DNA of 64,000 nucleotides, taken from Longimicrobiales bacterium. GTDB taxonomy: Bacteria > Gemmatimonadota > Gemmatimonadetes > Longimicrobiales > Gaopeijiaceae. Made by a program: the position numbers and the translations under genes. The notes below the pieces were generated by a model, which searched no databases, was not told where the DNA came from, and saw only the letters and a list, made by a program, of their open reading frames with translations. Shown in pieces: positions 11,509 to 21,520 of the stretch. Within the stretch, counting starts at the first letter, position 1; every line of letters begins with the position of its first letter. The stretch is taken from NCBI GenBank assembly GCA_958296005.1, contig CATQHQ010000001.1, positions 636,134-700,133 on the forward strand. Reading direction: 5' to 3'.

Positions 11509-12585
11509 TCAGCCGGACGGCTGGGCCCTCCCCCTCCCACCAGAAGAACCCCCGTCCCCAGCCTCCTCGTCCTCGAGGTAGCGGATCTCAGGAACCTGTA
11601 GCCGTCCGTCGGCGATCTCCTGCCGCGCCGATGCGATCCGCGCCTCTGCGGCGGCGGGGACGATGCCGGGCAACAATGGATTGGGCACAAAATCCACGGT
11701 GCCCGATTCCAAGCCCGAGTGGAGCGGCCCCGCTAGCGTCCCGCTCCGCCATTGACGGGCCACCTGAAGGAAGACCGCCGGGACGTCGATCACCGCGCTT
11801 CCCACGATCACGTCGGGCGCCACGTCGTTCTGGTCCCGGTTCATGCCAAAGGCCCATGCACCCCGTCCCGCCGCCCGCGCCTCACGCACGGCCTGGAAGA
11901 CGCCGAAGCTGGCGGCGTCCACGTTGTGGATCAACACGTCGGCGCCCCGCCGGAGCTGGGCTGCCGCCGCCTCCTTGGCCGCCGACACGTCGTCCCAGCT
12001 CCCGGTGAAGGTCTCCAGCACGGTCGCACCGGGTCGCACCACCTCCACGCCTGCCCGAAAAGCCAGGAACGTTCCCCTCACCGGCGGAATCTCAACCCCG
12101 CCCACCATCCCCAGCACCTCCGCCCGCGTGATGCTCCCCGCGGCGATCCCCGCCAAGTAGGCCGCCTCGTTCAAGTGGAAGATCAGCGGCACCACATTGT
12201 CGGAGTATCGAGCCCCCGACGACACCACGAACGTCGCATCCGGGTATTGCTTCGCCGCTCGCTCGGCGGCGTCCTGATACTCGAATCCGTGGCCGAAGAT
12301 CAGTCCGTACCCGGCCTCCGCGTAGGAGAGGAACGCCTCGTCGAAGTCGGCAGGCGTTCGGGTCTGCTGATGGGAGACCCGCAACCCCAGAGAGTCGCCG
12401 ATCCGCTGGAGTCCTTCGTAGGCGCCCGCGTGCCACCCTGCGTCGCTGACCGGTCCCGACGTGAGGAGCGCCACCGCCGTCGCGGACTGGACCTCGCCGG
12501 AACCACCGGCCTCGTCCCCGCACCCGCCGCTCGCCAACGGGAGGACCAACGACAAGACTCCAAGAGTTCCGATGCGCCGAATCAT
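11509..12585 (-). CDS. BMP family ABC transporter substrate-binding lipoprotein
   Basis: Lipobox-like LASGGCGDEA; PVSDAGWHAGAYEGLQ; IFGHGFEYQDAAERAAKQYPDATFVV; adjacent to cognate ATPase. Confidence 0.85.
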   Translation of the reverse strand: MIRRIGTLGVLSLVLPLASGGCGDEAGGSGEVQSATAVALLTSGPVSDAGWHAGAYEGLQRIGDSLGLRVSHQQTRTPADFDEAFLSYAEAGYGLIFGHGFEYQDAAERAAKQYPDATFVVSSGARYSDNVVPLIFHLNEAAYLAGIAAGSITRAEVLGMVGGVEIPPVRGTFLAFRAGVEVVRPGATVLETFTGSWDDVSAAKEAAAAQLRRGADVLIHNVDAASFGVFQAVREARAAGRGAWAFGMNRDQNDVAPDVIVGSAVIDVPAVFLQVARQWRSGTLAGPLHSGLESGTVDFVPNPLLPGIVPAAAEARIASARQEIADGRLQVPEIRYLEDEEAGDGGSSGGRGRAQPSG

Positions 12586-12622
12586 CTCATGCCTCCTGCT
12601 GGCCCGAACGGGAGCTCGGCAA

Positions 12623-12628
12623 TATAAT
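12623..12628 (+). promoter_or_regulatory. Candidate -10 element (TATAAT) upstream of the NSS transporter
   Basis: Exact TATAAT in the intergenic region between divergent genes; no good -35 seen. Confidence 0.3.
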
Positions 12629-12706
12629 ACCGCGCTTCGCAGCAACTCCCGTGCGCGGTGTTTCCACGCCCGCGCCCGGCTCCACCCCCCACGGAGGGAC
12701 TTTGCG

Positions 12707-14116
12707 ATGAACGGAAACGCCGGAACCAACGCCACCCGCGGCAACTGGACCTCCAACGCAGGCTTCGTGCTGGCCGCCACCGGCAGCGCGATCGGACTGG
12801 GCAACCTATGGAAGTTCCCCTTCATCACCTGGGAGAACGACGGCGGCGCCTTCGTCCTGGTCTACCTGATCTGCATCGCCGCGGTGGGCCTGCCGATCAT
12901 GATGGCGGAGCTGCTGATCGGACGCCGGAGTCAGAAGAGCGCCGTCGGGGCGCTGAAGGAGGCCGCGGGGCCGCTTTGGGGGATCGTGGGCGGCTGGGGG
13001 GTGATCGCCGCGTTCATCCTGCTCAGCTACTACACCGTCATCGCCGGGTGGTCGCTCTTCTACTTCGCGAAGACGGTCGGATGGTCGATCGGGGGGCTGC
13101 CGGAGGGCACGTCGATGGGCGACGTGTTCACGGCTCAGGTGGGCAACCCGGGCCTGCAGCTCGCCCTTTCGCTGGGGTTCAGCATCGGCACGATCGCGGT
13201 CGTCTACTTCGGCGTCCAGCGCGGCATCGAGCGGATCGCGCGCATCTTTCTCCCCATCCTCTTCGGCATCCTGGTGCTCATGCTGGTCAGCGCCTTGGGG
13301 ATGCGCGGGTCCGGCGAAGCCCTGACGTTCATCTTCCGGCCGAACTTCGGGGCGCTGGAGGCCAGTTCGGTTCTGGAGGCCCTCGGCCACTCCTTCTTCA
13401 CCCTGTCGCTCGGGATGGGCGCGATGATCACCTACGGGTCGTACATCGCCAGAAACCAGTCCGTCGTGAAGGCTTCGGGGATGATCGTGCTGCTCGACAC
13501 GCTGATCGCGCTGGTCGCCACGGTCATCATGTTCTCGGTGATCTTCTCGGTGGCTGGCATGGCCGATCAGGTGGGCGGCTCGACCGTGGGAATGCTGTTC
13601 ATCTCCCTGCCGCAGCTGTTCTTCTCCGAAGTACCGTTCGGATCGCTGCTGGGCCCGCTCTTCTACGTCTTGGTGGCGCTGGCCGCCCTCACCTCCACGA
13701 TGTCTCTGCTCGAAGTGGTCACCTCGTACATGATCGACGAGCGGGGATTTGGCCGGCACAAGGCCACGTTCGTCTCCGGCGGCGCGATCTTCGTCTTCAC
13801 GATCTTCGCGGCGCTGTCGTTCACCGACACGCCCTTCCTCTCCACGCTCAACATCTTCGGCGAGGGCAAAGACGGGTGGTTCAGCACCGCGGACCACTTC
13901 GTCTCCAACTGGATGCTGCCTACCGGCGGCTTGGCGATCACCTTGGCCGCGGGTTGGTTCATGACCAGCAAGGCGACAAAGGCCGAGCTCGTGGACGGAA
14001 CCGAGCCCCGGTGGTTCAACTACGCGGCGTGGCGCTTCTTCATCCGCTTCGTCGCGCCGCTGGCGGTGGCCGCGATCATCATCTCCGTGCTCTTCTTCGG
14101 CCGGGACTTCAGCTGA
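12707..14116 (+). CDS. Sodium-dependent transporter, neurotransmitter:sodium symporter (NSS/SNF) family
   Basis: WTSNAGFVLAATGSAIGLGNLWKFPFITWENDGGAFVLVYL hallmark; start placed at ATG 12707. Confidence 0.9.
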   Translation: MNGNAGTNATRGNWTSNAGFVLAATGSAIGLGNLWKFPFITWENDGGAFVLVYLICIAAVGLPIMMAELLIGRRSQKSAVGALKEAAGPLWGIVGGWGVIAAFILLSYYTVIAGWSLFYFAKTVGWSIGGLPEGTSMGDVFTAQVGNPGLQLALSLGFSIGTIAVVYFGVQRGIERIARIFLPILFGILVLMLVSALGMRGSGEALTFIFRPNFGALEASSVLEALGHSFFTLSLGMGAMITYGSYIARNQSVVKASGMIVLLDTLIALVATVIMFSVIFSVAGMADQVGGSTVGMLFISLPQLFFSEVPFGSLLGPLFYVLVALAALTSTMSLLEVVTSYMIDERGFGRHKATFVSGGAIFVFTIFAALSFTDTPFLSTLNIFGEGKDGWFSTADHFVSNWMLPTGGLAITLAAGWFMTSKATKAELVDGTEPRWFNYAAWRFFIRFVAPLAVAAIIISVLFFGRDFS

Positions 14117-14135
14117 GGCCGCAGCGAGTTCGCCA

Positions 14136-16187
14136 ATGTCCGCCAACCCCCTGGACCGGCCCGTCGAGAAGCGACCGTCCTCCGTCGCCCTCGAGGGCCG
14201 GGTACTCTTCCTGGCCGACGACGCCGAACTTCTGCGTCGGCAGCTGGAGGGCGGCGAGGACCTGGAGTTCACGCCGGAGCTGAGGGCGCGCCTTCGGGAC
14301 CAGATCAGCACCGACGAGATCACTCCCGCCTACATCTGCTTCTTCTTCGACGAGAAGCTGGGGGAGTTCCCGTACCTCGGCCTCCAGGCCAAGGGCGCGA
14401 ACGGCGGACAGGAAGCGCCGGTGGGGAGCGGGAGCGTTCGGGCCGGAGGCTTCGTGTGCTCCGTCGCCGGAAAGCGGCGAGGGAAGGGGTCGAGCCGGGA
14501 GCAGAGCCCCTACGCCGAGCTCATGGCCGGGATCAAGGTGGTCGTGGCCGAGAGCATCGAGCGCATCTACGGAGAGAACTGCCAGAACTTGGGGATGCTC
14601 GTCACCACCGACTTCGGGGTCGTGGACCGGATTCGGGCGGGCGAGGCGATCCCGCGCTCCGAGTTTACCAAGGGCGCGGACGAGATCACGCGGCAGATCG
14701 TGGAGTACGGCGGGCTCTTCGAGTTCAACGCCGCCCGGATGCAGGGGAAGGTGTCGCTGCCGGAGCCGAAGGCGCTGTCGAACGGCTCAACGGACGACGG
14801 GCGCCGTCCCATGACCCTGGGCGAGAAGATCTTCGCCCGGAAGTGGGTCGTGGACGCGGCGACGGAGCGGGTGGGCGTGCCCTGGACCGAGCCGGGAGAG
14901 GCCGGCTTCTTCCGTGCCGACCTGCGCTTCTCCCACGAGTTCGTGACGCCGATGGCGGCGATCTTCTTCGAGCAGAAGCTGGGGCGCGACGCCAAGGTGC
15001 ACGACCCCGGCTCCGTCCTCTTCTTCCGCGACCACCTGACGTTCCTTCACAAGGCGATGAGCCAGGAGCGGATCGCAGCGGGGCTCCTCGACGCGGCCAA
15101 CCAGCTGGAGGTGAAGCAGCGGGAGTTCGCCGAACGACAGGGGATACGCCTCTACGGCGAGCAGATGGGCCATGCAATGGGCTCGGAGGCGATCTGCCAC
15201 TCCAAGGTGCTCGAGGAGTACGCCGAGCCGGGGATGCTCGTCATCGGCACGGACTCCCATACGCCCCACGCCGGAGCGGTGGGCGCGCTGGCGTTCGGCG
15301 TCGGCACCACGGCGATCTTCAATTCGTGGATCACCCAGGACGTGCGGGCGCGGATCCCTCCGTCGTTCAAGGTCGTGGTGACGGGCACGCCTCCCCCCAA
15401 CGTCACGGCCAAGGACTACATGCTGGAGATACTCCGCCACCCCTACGTGCGCGACGGCCACGCGATCGGCCAGGTCGTGGAGTACGCGGGTCCGGCGGTG
15501 GAGGCCCTGTCCGTGGACGAGCGCGCCACGATGACCAACATGGCGGCGGAGGTCGGCGCCTTCACCGGGATCGTGGCCGCGGACGAGCGCACGGTGGAGT
15601 TCCTGGTGGAGGAGCGGGGCATGGACCCGGCGCGGGCCCGGGCTCTGGTGGAAGGGATGCAGAGCGATCCAGGCGCGCACTACGCAAAGGTGATCGAGAT
15701 CGACGCTTCCAAGGTGCGGCCGATGGTTGCCTTGCCCGGCGACCCGGGCAACGGCGTGCGGATCGACGAGCTGGCAGCGCCGGTTCCGATCGAGATCGCC
15801 TACGCCGGGTCGTGCACCGCCGGCAAGAAGGAGGACATGGACATGTACGCCCGCGTCTTCCGGGAGGCCCGAGACCGGTACGACGGACGTGTCCATCCCG
15901 GCGTGAAGTGCTACATCCAGTGCGGCTCGGTGGAGGTGCGCGAGTACGCCCGGGAGCAGGGCTACCTGGAGCTCTTCCGGGAGGTCGGCGCCGAGTTCAT
16001 CGAGCCTGGGTGCGGCGCGTGCATTGCGGCTGGGCCGGGGGTGACCGTACGTCCGGGCCAAGTGTCGGTGTCGTCCCAGAACCGGAACTTCCCCGGTCGC
16101 TCGGGGCCGGGAGAGCTCTACTTGGTGTCGCCCTACTCGGTGGCGGCGTCGGCGGTGGCGGGACAGGTCGCAGGGTGGAAGGTGTGA
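14136..16187 (+). CDS. Aconitase/3-isopropylmalate dehydratase superfamily protein with fused N-terminal swivel domain
   Basis: N-terminal swivel-like half (ISTDEITPAYICFF, GANFxxGSSREQSPYAE-like), then LeuC-like core with GTDSHTPHAGAVGALAFGVGT, GSCTAGKKEDM, PGCGACIAAGPG. Confidence 0.85.
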   Translation: MSANPLDRPVEKRPSSVALEGRVLFLADDAELLRRQLEGGEDLEFTPELRARLRDQISTDEITPAYICFFFDEKLGEFPYLGLQAKGANGGQEAPVGSGSVRAGGFVCSVAGKRRGKGSSREQSPYAELMAGIKVVVAESIERIYGENCQNLGMLVTTDFGVVDRIRAGEAIPRSEFTKGADEITRQIVEYGGLFEFNAARMQGKVSLPEPKALSNGSTDDGRRPMTLGEKIFARKWVVDAATERVGVPWTEPGEAGFFRADLRFSHEFVTPMAAIFFEQKLGRDAKVHDPGSVLFFRDHLTFLHKAMSQERIAAGLLDAANQLEVKQREFAERQGIRLYGEQMGHAMGSEAICHSKVLEEYAEPGMLVIGTDSHTPHAGAVGALAFGVGTTAIFNSWITQDVRARIPPSFKVVVTGTPPPNVTAKDYMLEILRHPYVRDGHAIGQVVEYAGPAVEALSVDERATMTNMAAEVGAFTGIVAADERTVEFLVEERGMDPARARALVEGMQSDPGAHYAKVIEIDASKVRPMVALPGDPGNGVRIDELAAPVPIEIAYAGSCTAGKKEDMDMYARVFREARDRYDGRVHPGVKCYIQCGSVEVREYAREQGYLELFREVGAEFIEPGCGACIAAGPGVTVRPGQVSVSSQNRNFPGRSGPGELYLVSPYSVAASAVAGQVAGWKV

Positions 16188-16199
16188 CGCGCGTCTTGG

Positions 16200-16228
16200 T
16201 TGCCCCAATACTTGCAGCCGGCTACAAT
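16200..16228 (+). promoter_or_regulatory. Candidate sigma70-type promoter TTGCCC-17-TACAAT
   Basis: -35 TTGCCC at 16200-16205, 17-nt spacer, -10 TACAAT at 16223-16228, upstream of the 16303 ORF. Confidence 0.4.
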
Positions 16229-16302
16229 CCAACTAATCAAACACCCCGGGGCAACGGAGTTCCCACTCCCTTCCCTGTCTACAACCCCAAAGGCTACTTG
16301 TC

Positions 16303-17031
16303 ATGGCGATCCTCCATGAAAGCTTGGGCTCCCTCGGTGCCCCTCGCGCCAACGCCACCTCAACGTCGATTGCGGCTCGCTACGTCGAGATGCTCTTCGA
16401 GAAGGTGGCATCTCACGACGATCCCCAATTTGATCTGATGAACAGGATCGAAAAGTCGATGGAAGTCGGTCGCGGGCTGGGCGACGTCCGGGCGTTGAAG
16501 GCTCGCTACGTCGGCATGCTCATCGACAAGGCCAGCGCGATGGACGAGCCGAGCGGCGACCTCTTGGACAGGATCGAGAAGTTGCTGGAGTCGGGCGACC
16601 TCGCCCCGAAGGCGAAGCCCCGCCGGGTCGCGACAGAGCCGCCGGTGCGCAGGCGGAAGGTCCAGCGGAGGCGGCGGAGCACTGCCGGTCAAGGACACCC
16701 GGAGGTTGCCGCCGACGAGTTCGCCGGGATGGGCCCGACCGACGGGTACCGCAAGTTCATCGAGACGTACGGCAACGACTACACGGTACCCCAGATACGC
16801 GACGCTCTCCTCAAGGGCGGGGTCAGATCGGCGACGCGCACGTCCCTTCTCACCGGGTTGCACTCGGTCCGTCGCCGCGACCGGCTCAAGGCGGAAGCCA
16901 AGCAGCGGGAGAGGGAAGAGCTAGAGTCCAAGAAGGCCAAGGCGCGAGCCGCCGCGGAACGGGCAGCAGCGGAGATGGAGTCCAAGGGAACGCTCGTGCG
17001 GAGGTCGGTTCCCGGCGCGTCCAGCGCTTAG
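16303..17031 (+). CDS. Hypothetical protein with two N-terminal direct repeats and a basic/coiled C-terminus
   Basis: Repeats ARYVEMLFEKVASHDDPQFDLMNRIEK and ARYVGMLIDKASAMDEPSGDLLDRIEK. Confidence 0.6.
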   Translation: MAILHESLGSLGAPRANATSTSIAARYVEMLFEKVASHDDPQFDLMNRIEKSMEVGRGLGDVRALKARYVGMLIDKASAMDEPSGDLLDRIEKLLESGDLAPKAKPRRVATEPPVRRRKVQRRRRSTAGQGHPEVAADEFAGMGPTDGYRKFIETYGNDYTVPQIRDALLKGGVRSATRTSLLTGLHSVRRRDRLKAEAKQREREELESKKAKARAAAERAAAEMESKGTLVRRSVPGASSA

Positions 17032-17813
17032 CCGACCGGCCCGAATACCTCCGCCAAGCTGATCTCCGCGAAGCATGCGGATGCGGCGTTGTTCGTGTTG
17101 TCCGAGTCGGTCATGACGCCCACGCTGTGCATCGGCGGCGGCGTGCGGTCGAAGGCTTCGACGAAGTCCGCAGCCACGTCTCGCTCGAACAGCCGCCATG
17201 CCGGGCTCGTGGGCTTTCCCGACGCCACGACGACCACGGCCACCCGATCGGAGTAGGGGCTGAACGTCCGGACGCCTTCGGGCAGCACGTTTCCCCAGAC
17301 GTAGTTGATCGCTCGCCCCGGCAGCTCCCGTCCCTGGGCCCGCTCCGCGACACTGTGGCCGATGCGCGAGAAGAACCCCTCGTTCTCCGACTCGAACTTG
17401 AAGTTGACGAAGACCCGGGCGGCGAAGTCGTCTGCATCGCGCTCGCGGCCGTCGCCTCCCGGCACAGTGTCGTCCACCCGAAGGCGAAAGCGCAGGATCG
17501 GATAGGCCGCCAAGTCGGCCGGCACTTCCCTGATCAGAGCCGACGCCGCGTCCCGGCTTTCGGAGCAGAGCCCCCGACGACCGGCGACGTCAATAACTTG
17601 GTAGCGGGTGACTCTGTCGCCGGCCAAGCGAAGCTGGGTCCACCCGACGGGCCACAGAGGAGCACTAGGCACGCCCTCGGCAGCGACCAGGGAATCAAAG
17701 GACAGGAGATCTCGACTGCCGGGCTGGGCGGCGGTCGCCGCCGACCCGCCGACGGTCCACAACGGAAGCAGGAGAAGCCATCCGCCCAACGTGCCTCTGC
17801 CGCGAACCGGCAC
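17028..17813 (-). CDS. DUF3047 domain-containing secreted protein
   Basis: INYVWGN, RVFVNFKFE, VGVMTDSDNTNNAASACFAEISL, typical of DUF3047 from memory. Confidence 0.65.
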   Translation of the reverse strand: MPVRGRGTLGGWLLLLPLWTVGGSAATAAQPGSRDLLSFDSLVAAEGVPSAPLWPVGWTQLRLAGDRVTRYQVIDVAGRRGLCSESRDAASALIREVPADLAAYPILRFRLRVDDTVPGGDGRERDADDFAARVFVNFKFESENEGFFSRIGHSVAERAQGRELPGRAINYVWGNVLPEGVRTFSPYSDRVAVVVVASGKPTSPAWRLFERDVAADFVEAFDRTPPPMHSVGVMTDSDNTNNAASACFAEISLAEVFGPVG

Positions 17814-17870
17814 CTTCGGCTGCTCCTTGCTCGAAAGTCGTCGCCTGCCACGGGGGAACCCGTCGCCCCA

Positions 17871-17943
17871 TGGTCGCTGCTGGACTCGAACCAGCGACCC
17901 CTACGATGTGAGCGTAGTGCTCTACCAACTGAGCTAAGCGACC
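17871..17943 (-). tRNA. tRNA-Val (anticodon CAC), CCA not encoded
   Basis: Cloverleaf read on minus strand: acceptor GGTCGCT/AGCGACC, anticodon stem-loop CTACG-CTCACAT-CGTAG, T-arm GCTGG-TTCGAGT-CCAGC. Confidence 0.93.
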
Positions 17944-17961
17944 CGCACTGTCCTGCCAAAG

Positions 17962-18034
17962 TACCCCCACGGGGAATCGAACCCCGGTCTCCTGGCTGAG
18001 AACCAGGTATCCTAGGCCACTAGACGATAGGGGC
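17962..18034 (-). tRNA. tRNA-Glu (anticodon CTC), CCA not encoded
   Basis: Cloverleaf on minus strand: GCCCCTATCGTCTAGTGGCCTAGGATACCTGGTTCTCAGCCAGGAGACCGGGGTTCGATTCCCCGTGGGGGTA. Confidence 0.93.
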
Positions 18035-18134
18035 AAAACGACGGCGGACAGGAAAGGTAAGCCGTCCGAAGAAGAGGTCAAGGGCGAGAGGCGAGTTGCA
18101 CCAGCGACCTGCAGCCACCAGTGTTGCACTTATC

Positions 18135-19709
18135 ATGATCGACCCGGCAAAGGGTGGCGGCGTTCCTCGTCCCAGCGTCGAGCCCGACGTGCTGGTGTTG
18201 GGCGGTGGGCCGTCGGGAAGCGCGGCGGCGCGCCTGTTGGCGGCGTGGGGGATCGACGTTGTGCTCGTCGAGCGTTCGCCGACGCCTGCGGACTCCAGCC
18301 GAGCCCTCGCCGAGTCGTTGCCCCCGAGCGCTCGAAAGGCGCTGGCGGCTACCGGTCTCCTCGGGCTCGTGGAGGCAGGGGGGTTCCACCCCAACACGGG
18401 GAACACCGCTCTCTGGGACGGTGAGCGACGCAGCGACGGCTTTGGTTGGGGGGCCGTCGGATTCCACGTCCTCCGGTCGCACTTCGACAAGCTGTTGCGG
18501 GCGGCGGCTGCGGACGCGGGGGCCACCGTCGCGGCGGGAACGGCCCTGCCTCCAGTGCAGACCGAACGCCGCAGATGGATCGTTCCGGTCGAATGGAAGA
18601 CGAGCGGCTGGCCGGCCCAACTACGGCCCAAGTGGCTGCTGGACTGCACGGGCAGGACCGGGGTGCTGGCGCGACGGCACCGGGTCCTGGAGCGGGAAGC
18701 CCCGACCTTGGCGGTCCTGCGACGCTACCGGGCGCGGTCGGACGCGGCCGGGTGGCCCGGCATCGACCCCGGCCATGCACTGGCAGAGAGCTTCGAGCGC
18801 GGTTGGGCTTGGTCGGTCCCCACATCGGAGACGGAGCGGCACGTGGCAGTCATGCTCGACCCGGAGCTTCACCCGGTCATGGCCGATGCGCCCCACTTGT
18901 CGGCAGCCTTTGAAGCCGAAGTGGCGTCCACTCGCCTGATCCGCCAGGTAGTGAAGGGAGGGCACCCGGTCGGCGAGGCGTGGGCGGTTGCCGCGTCGAT
19001 GTACTCGTCGTCGTCCGCAGCCGACGGCCGCGCGCTGCTCGTTGGAGACGCCGCGTCCTTCGCCGATCCGATGTCCTCCTATGGCGTCAAGAAGGCGCTG
19101 GCCTCGGCTTGGCTGGCCGCGGTGGTCGTGCACACGGCGATCCGCGACCCGGCGATGGAAGACGCGGCGGTGGCGTTCTACCGTCAGCGGGAACGCGAGA
19201 TGTACACGGCGATGCGGGATGGGCTGGCGGCGCAGGTTCAGGCGCCGAGAGAGTCGGCCGACCGGACCGCGCCGTCGTTCTGGGAGAGGCGGGCTACTTG
19301 GCTGGCGGACCGCGCTGGCCCTGCGGCCGGGCTCGCCGCCGGGTCCGTCGCCGGCACCCGGCTTCGCGACGACCCCGCGGTCGTGTCCGCCTTTCGCGCC
19401 CTTCGCGCTGGCTCCGGCCTGCTTCGCGCCGGCAACAGCCGCACGGTGGAGCGACCCATGGTGGTCGGGAACCGGGTCGTCATGGCGCCGGCGCTGGTCA
19501 CCCCGCGGTTCCCGGAGGGCATCCGCTACCTCCGCGACGTGGACCTTCTCAGGGTGGCCCACATGGCGCCGAGCGGCGGCGACCCCGGCCTCCTCTTCGA
19601 GAAGTACTCCGCGTGGACCGCTCGGGAGGACGCCCCGCCGGTGGATCTGGCAGATTTTCTGGGGGCGTTGGCCGTTCTGGTCGCCGACGGCGTGCTGGTG
19701 CCGCTTTGA
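18135..19709 (+). CDS. qhpG: FAD-dependent monooxygenase/halogenase-fold protein, QhpG-like
   Basis: Rossmann FAD motif VLVLGGGPSGSAAARLLA, GWAWSVP, LLVGDAASFADPMSSYGVKKAL; directly upstream of qhpA-like gene. Confidence 0.75.
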   Translation: MIDPAKGGGVPRPSVEPDVLVLGGGPSGSAAARLLAAWGIDVVLVERSPTPADSSRALAESLPPSARKALAATGLLGLVEAGGFHPNTGNTALWDGERRSDGFGWGAVGFHVLRSHFDKLLRAAAADAGATVAAGTALPPVQTERRRWIVPVEWKTSGWPAQLRPKWLLDCTGRTGVLARRHRVLEREAPTLAVLRRYRARSDAAGWPGIDPGHALAESFERGWAWSVPTSETERHVAVMLDPELHPVMADAPHLSAAFEAEVASTRLIRQVVKGGHPVGEAWAVAASMYSSSSAADGRALLVGDAASFADPMSSYGVKKALASAWLAAVVVHTAIRDPAMEDAAVAFYRQREREMYTAMRDGLAAQVQAPRESADRTAPSFWERRATWLADRAGPAAGLAAGSVAGTRLRDDPAVVSAFRALRAGSGLLRAGNSRTVERPMVVGNRVVMAPALVTPRFPEGIRYLRDVDLLRVAHMAPSGGDPGLLFEKYSAWTAREDAPPVDLADFLGALAVLVADGVLVPL

Positions 19710-19735
19710 CGTCGAGCGAGAGTCCGTGCTATATC
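19706..19735 (+). promoter_or_regulatory. Candidate promoter TTGACG-18-TATATC ahead of qhpA
   Basis: -35 TTGACG 19706-19711, -10 TATATC 19730-19735, at the end of qhpG. Confidence 0.45.
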
Positions 19736-19774
19736 AATCGGGCTTTGGAACCCTCAAGGAAGGACAGTCGCCGG

Positions 19775-21520
19775 ATGAGCCAGTCGATCGTTCGCGCCCG
19801 CACGACCGTCCCGTTGCTCGCCATTTCCCTCTTGGCCGGCGCGCCGATCGCCGCCTCCGCACCGGCCGCCGCCTCCCCAGGCCAGGCCCCAGCCGACACC
19901 ACGGGCATCCCCGTCCGCGACGAGATCGTCGTGGACGCCTGCCAGCGTTGCCACGCGGTGGACGACGACGGCATGATGACCCGCGTCTCCTACATGCGGA
20001 AGACGCCGGAGGGTTGGCAGCAGTCGATCCGGCGCATGGTGATGCTGAACGACGTCGAGCTGGAGCCCGAGACGGCCCGGGAGGTCGTTCGCTACTTGGC
20101 GGACAACCATGGGGTTGCCCCGGCGGAGCTGCGGCCCAGCCGCTTCGAGGTGGAGCGCCGACTGATCGATTGGAGCTACGACGCCGACCGCGACGTGGCG
20201 TACACCTGCAGCCGTTGCCACTCCATGGGGCGTGTGATCACCCAGCGACGGAGCACCGAGGAGTGGGAGCTGCTCATGGCGATGCATCGCGGCTACTACC
20301 CCTTGTCCGACACTCAGGGGTTTCGGCGGATCGGACCGCCGGACCCTGACGCGACCGACACCCGTCACCCCATGGACAAGGCCGTCGCGCACTTCTCGAA
20401 AGCGTTCCCGCTGACCACGCCGGAGTGGACGTCTTGGTCGGCGACGATGCGGCCGCCTCGCTTGGCGGGCATGTGGGCGCTTCGGGGCCACGACCCGGGG
20501 AACGGACCGATCTACGGGACGATCGAGATCGCGCCCGGCGCCGACGAGGCCAGCTTCACGACTCGTGCGGAGTACGTCAACGCCCGCACGGGCGAGAGGT
20601 CCGAACGGAGCGGACGCGGCATCGTCTACACCGGCTTCCAGTGGCGAGGGCGGTCGTTCGAGGACGGCGACCCCGACGACGCGCTTCGGGAAGTCATGAT
20701 GGTGGAGCGAGGATGGAATCAGATCGACGGGCGCTGGTTCGCCGGCGACTACGACGAGTTCGGTCCCGACGTGACGCTGCTTAGGGCGGACGGTCCCGTT
20801 CCGCTGGGCGTGTATCCGGTCTCCCTGCGGGCCGGAACCGAGCGCGCCGCCGTCCGGGTCTACGGCGCCAACCTGCCGCCGGGGCTCGGCGCGGAGGAGG
20901 TGGACTTCGGTCCCGGCGTGGAGATCCTGACGGTCTCGGCGAGCGACCCGCAGATGCTGACCGCCGAAGTGTCGGTGGACGGGGACGCCGCTCCGGGCGC
21001 CCGGGACGTGTACATAGCCGGACGGGCCGTTCCCGGCAGCTTGACCGTGTACGAGGCGGTGGATCGGATAGCCGTGAGCCCCGAGGCGGGGATGGCTCGG
21101 CTGGGCGGAGGCGCCTTCCCCAAGGGCTACGCCCAGTTCGGGGCGACGGCGTTCAGCAACGGACCCGACGGAGAGCCTGCGACCGAGGACGACTTGAATT
21201 TGGGAGAGGTGGACGTGGCATGGTCGGTGGAGGAGTACGCCGCCGTATTCGACGACGACGACATCGAGTACGTGGGCACGCTGGACCAGAACGGCCGCTT
21301 CGAGCCGGCGATCGACGGTCCCAACCCGGATCGCGCGGGCAGCCGCAACAACGTGGGCGACGTATGGGTGGTGGCGACGTACGCCGGGCCCGACGGCAAC
21401 GAGGTGCGGGGGCGCGCCCACCTGATCGTGACCGTGCCTCTGTACATGCGCTGGGAGCCGTGGCGAGTTACGGAAGGTCCCCCGCGCCTGCCCAGGAGGA
21501 CGGGAGGACCAGCGCGATGA
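19775..21520 (+). CDS. qhpA: Quinohemoprotein amine dehydrogenase alpha subunit (diheme cytochrome c)
   Basis: Signal peptide, two CxxCH motifs (CQRCH, CSRCH) in a QHNDH-type N-terminal domain followed by Ig-like domains; start at ATG 19775 with RBS-like AGGAAGGA. Confidence 0.88.
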   Translation: MSQSIVRARTTVPLLAISLLAGAPIAASAPAAASPGQAPADTTGIPVRDEIVVDACQRCHAVDDDGMMTRVSYMRKTPEGWQQSIRRMVMLNDVELEPETAREVVRYLADNHGVAPAELRPSRFEVERRLIDWSYDADRDVAYTCSRCHSMGRVITQRRSTEEWELLMAMHRGYYPLSDTQGFRRIGPPDPDATDTRHPMDKAVAHFSKAFPLTTPEWTSWSATMRPPRLAGMWALRGHDPGNGPIYGTIEIAPGADEASFTTRAEYVNARTGERSERSGRGIVYTGFQWRGRSFEDGDPDDALREVMMVERGWNQIDGRWFAGDYDEFGPDVTLLRADGPVPLGVYPVSLRAGTERAAVRVYGANLPPGLGAEEVDFGPGVEILTVSASDPQMLTAEVSVDGDAAPGARDVYIAGRAVPGSLTVYEAVDRIAVSPEAGMARLGGGAFPKGYAQFGATAFSNGPDGEPATEDDLNLGEVDVAWSVEEYAAVFDDDDIEYVGTLDQNGRFEPAIDGPNPDRAGSRNNVGDVWVVATYAGPDGNEVRGRAHLIVTVPLYMRWEPWRVTEGPPRLPRRTGGPAR

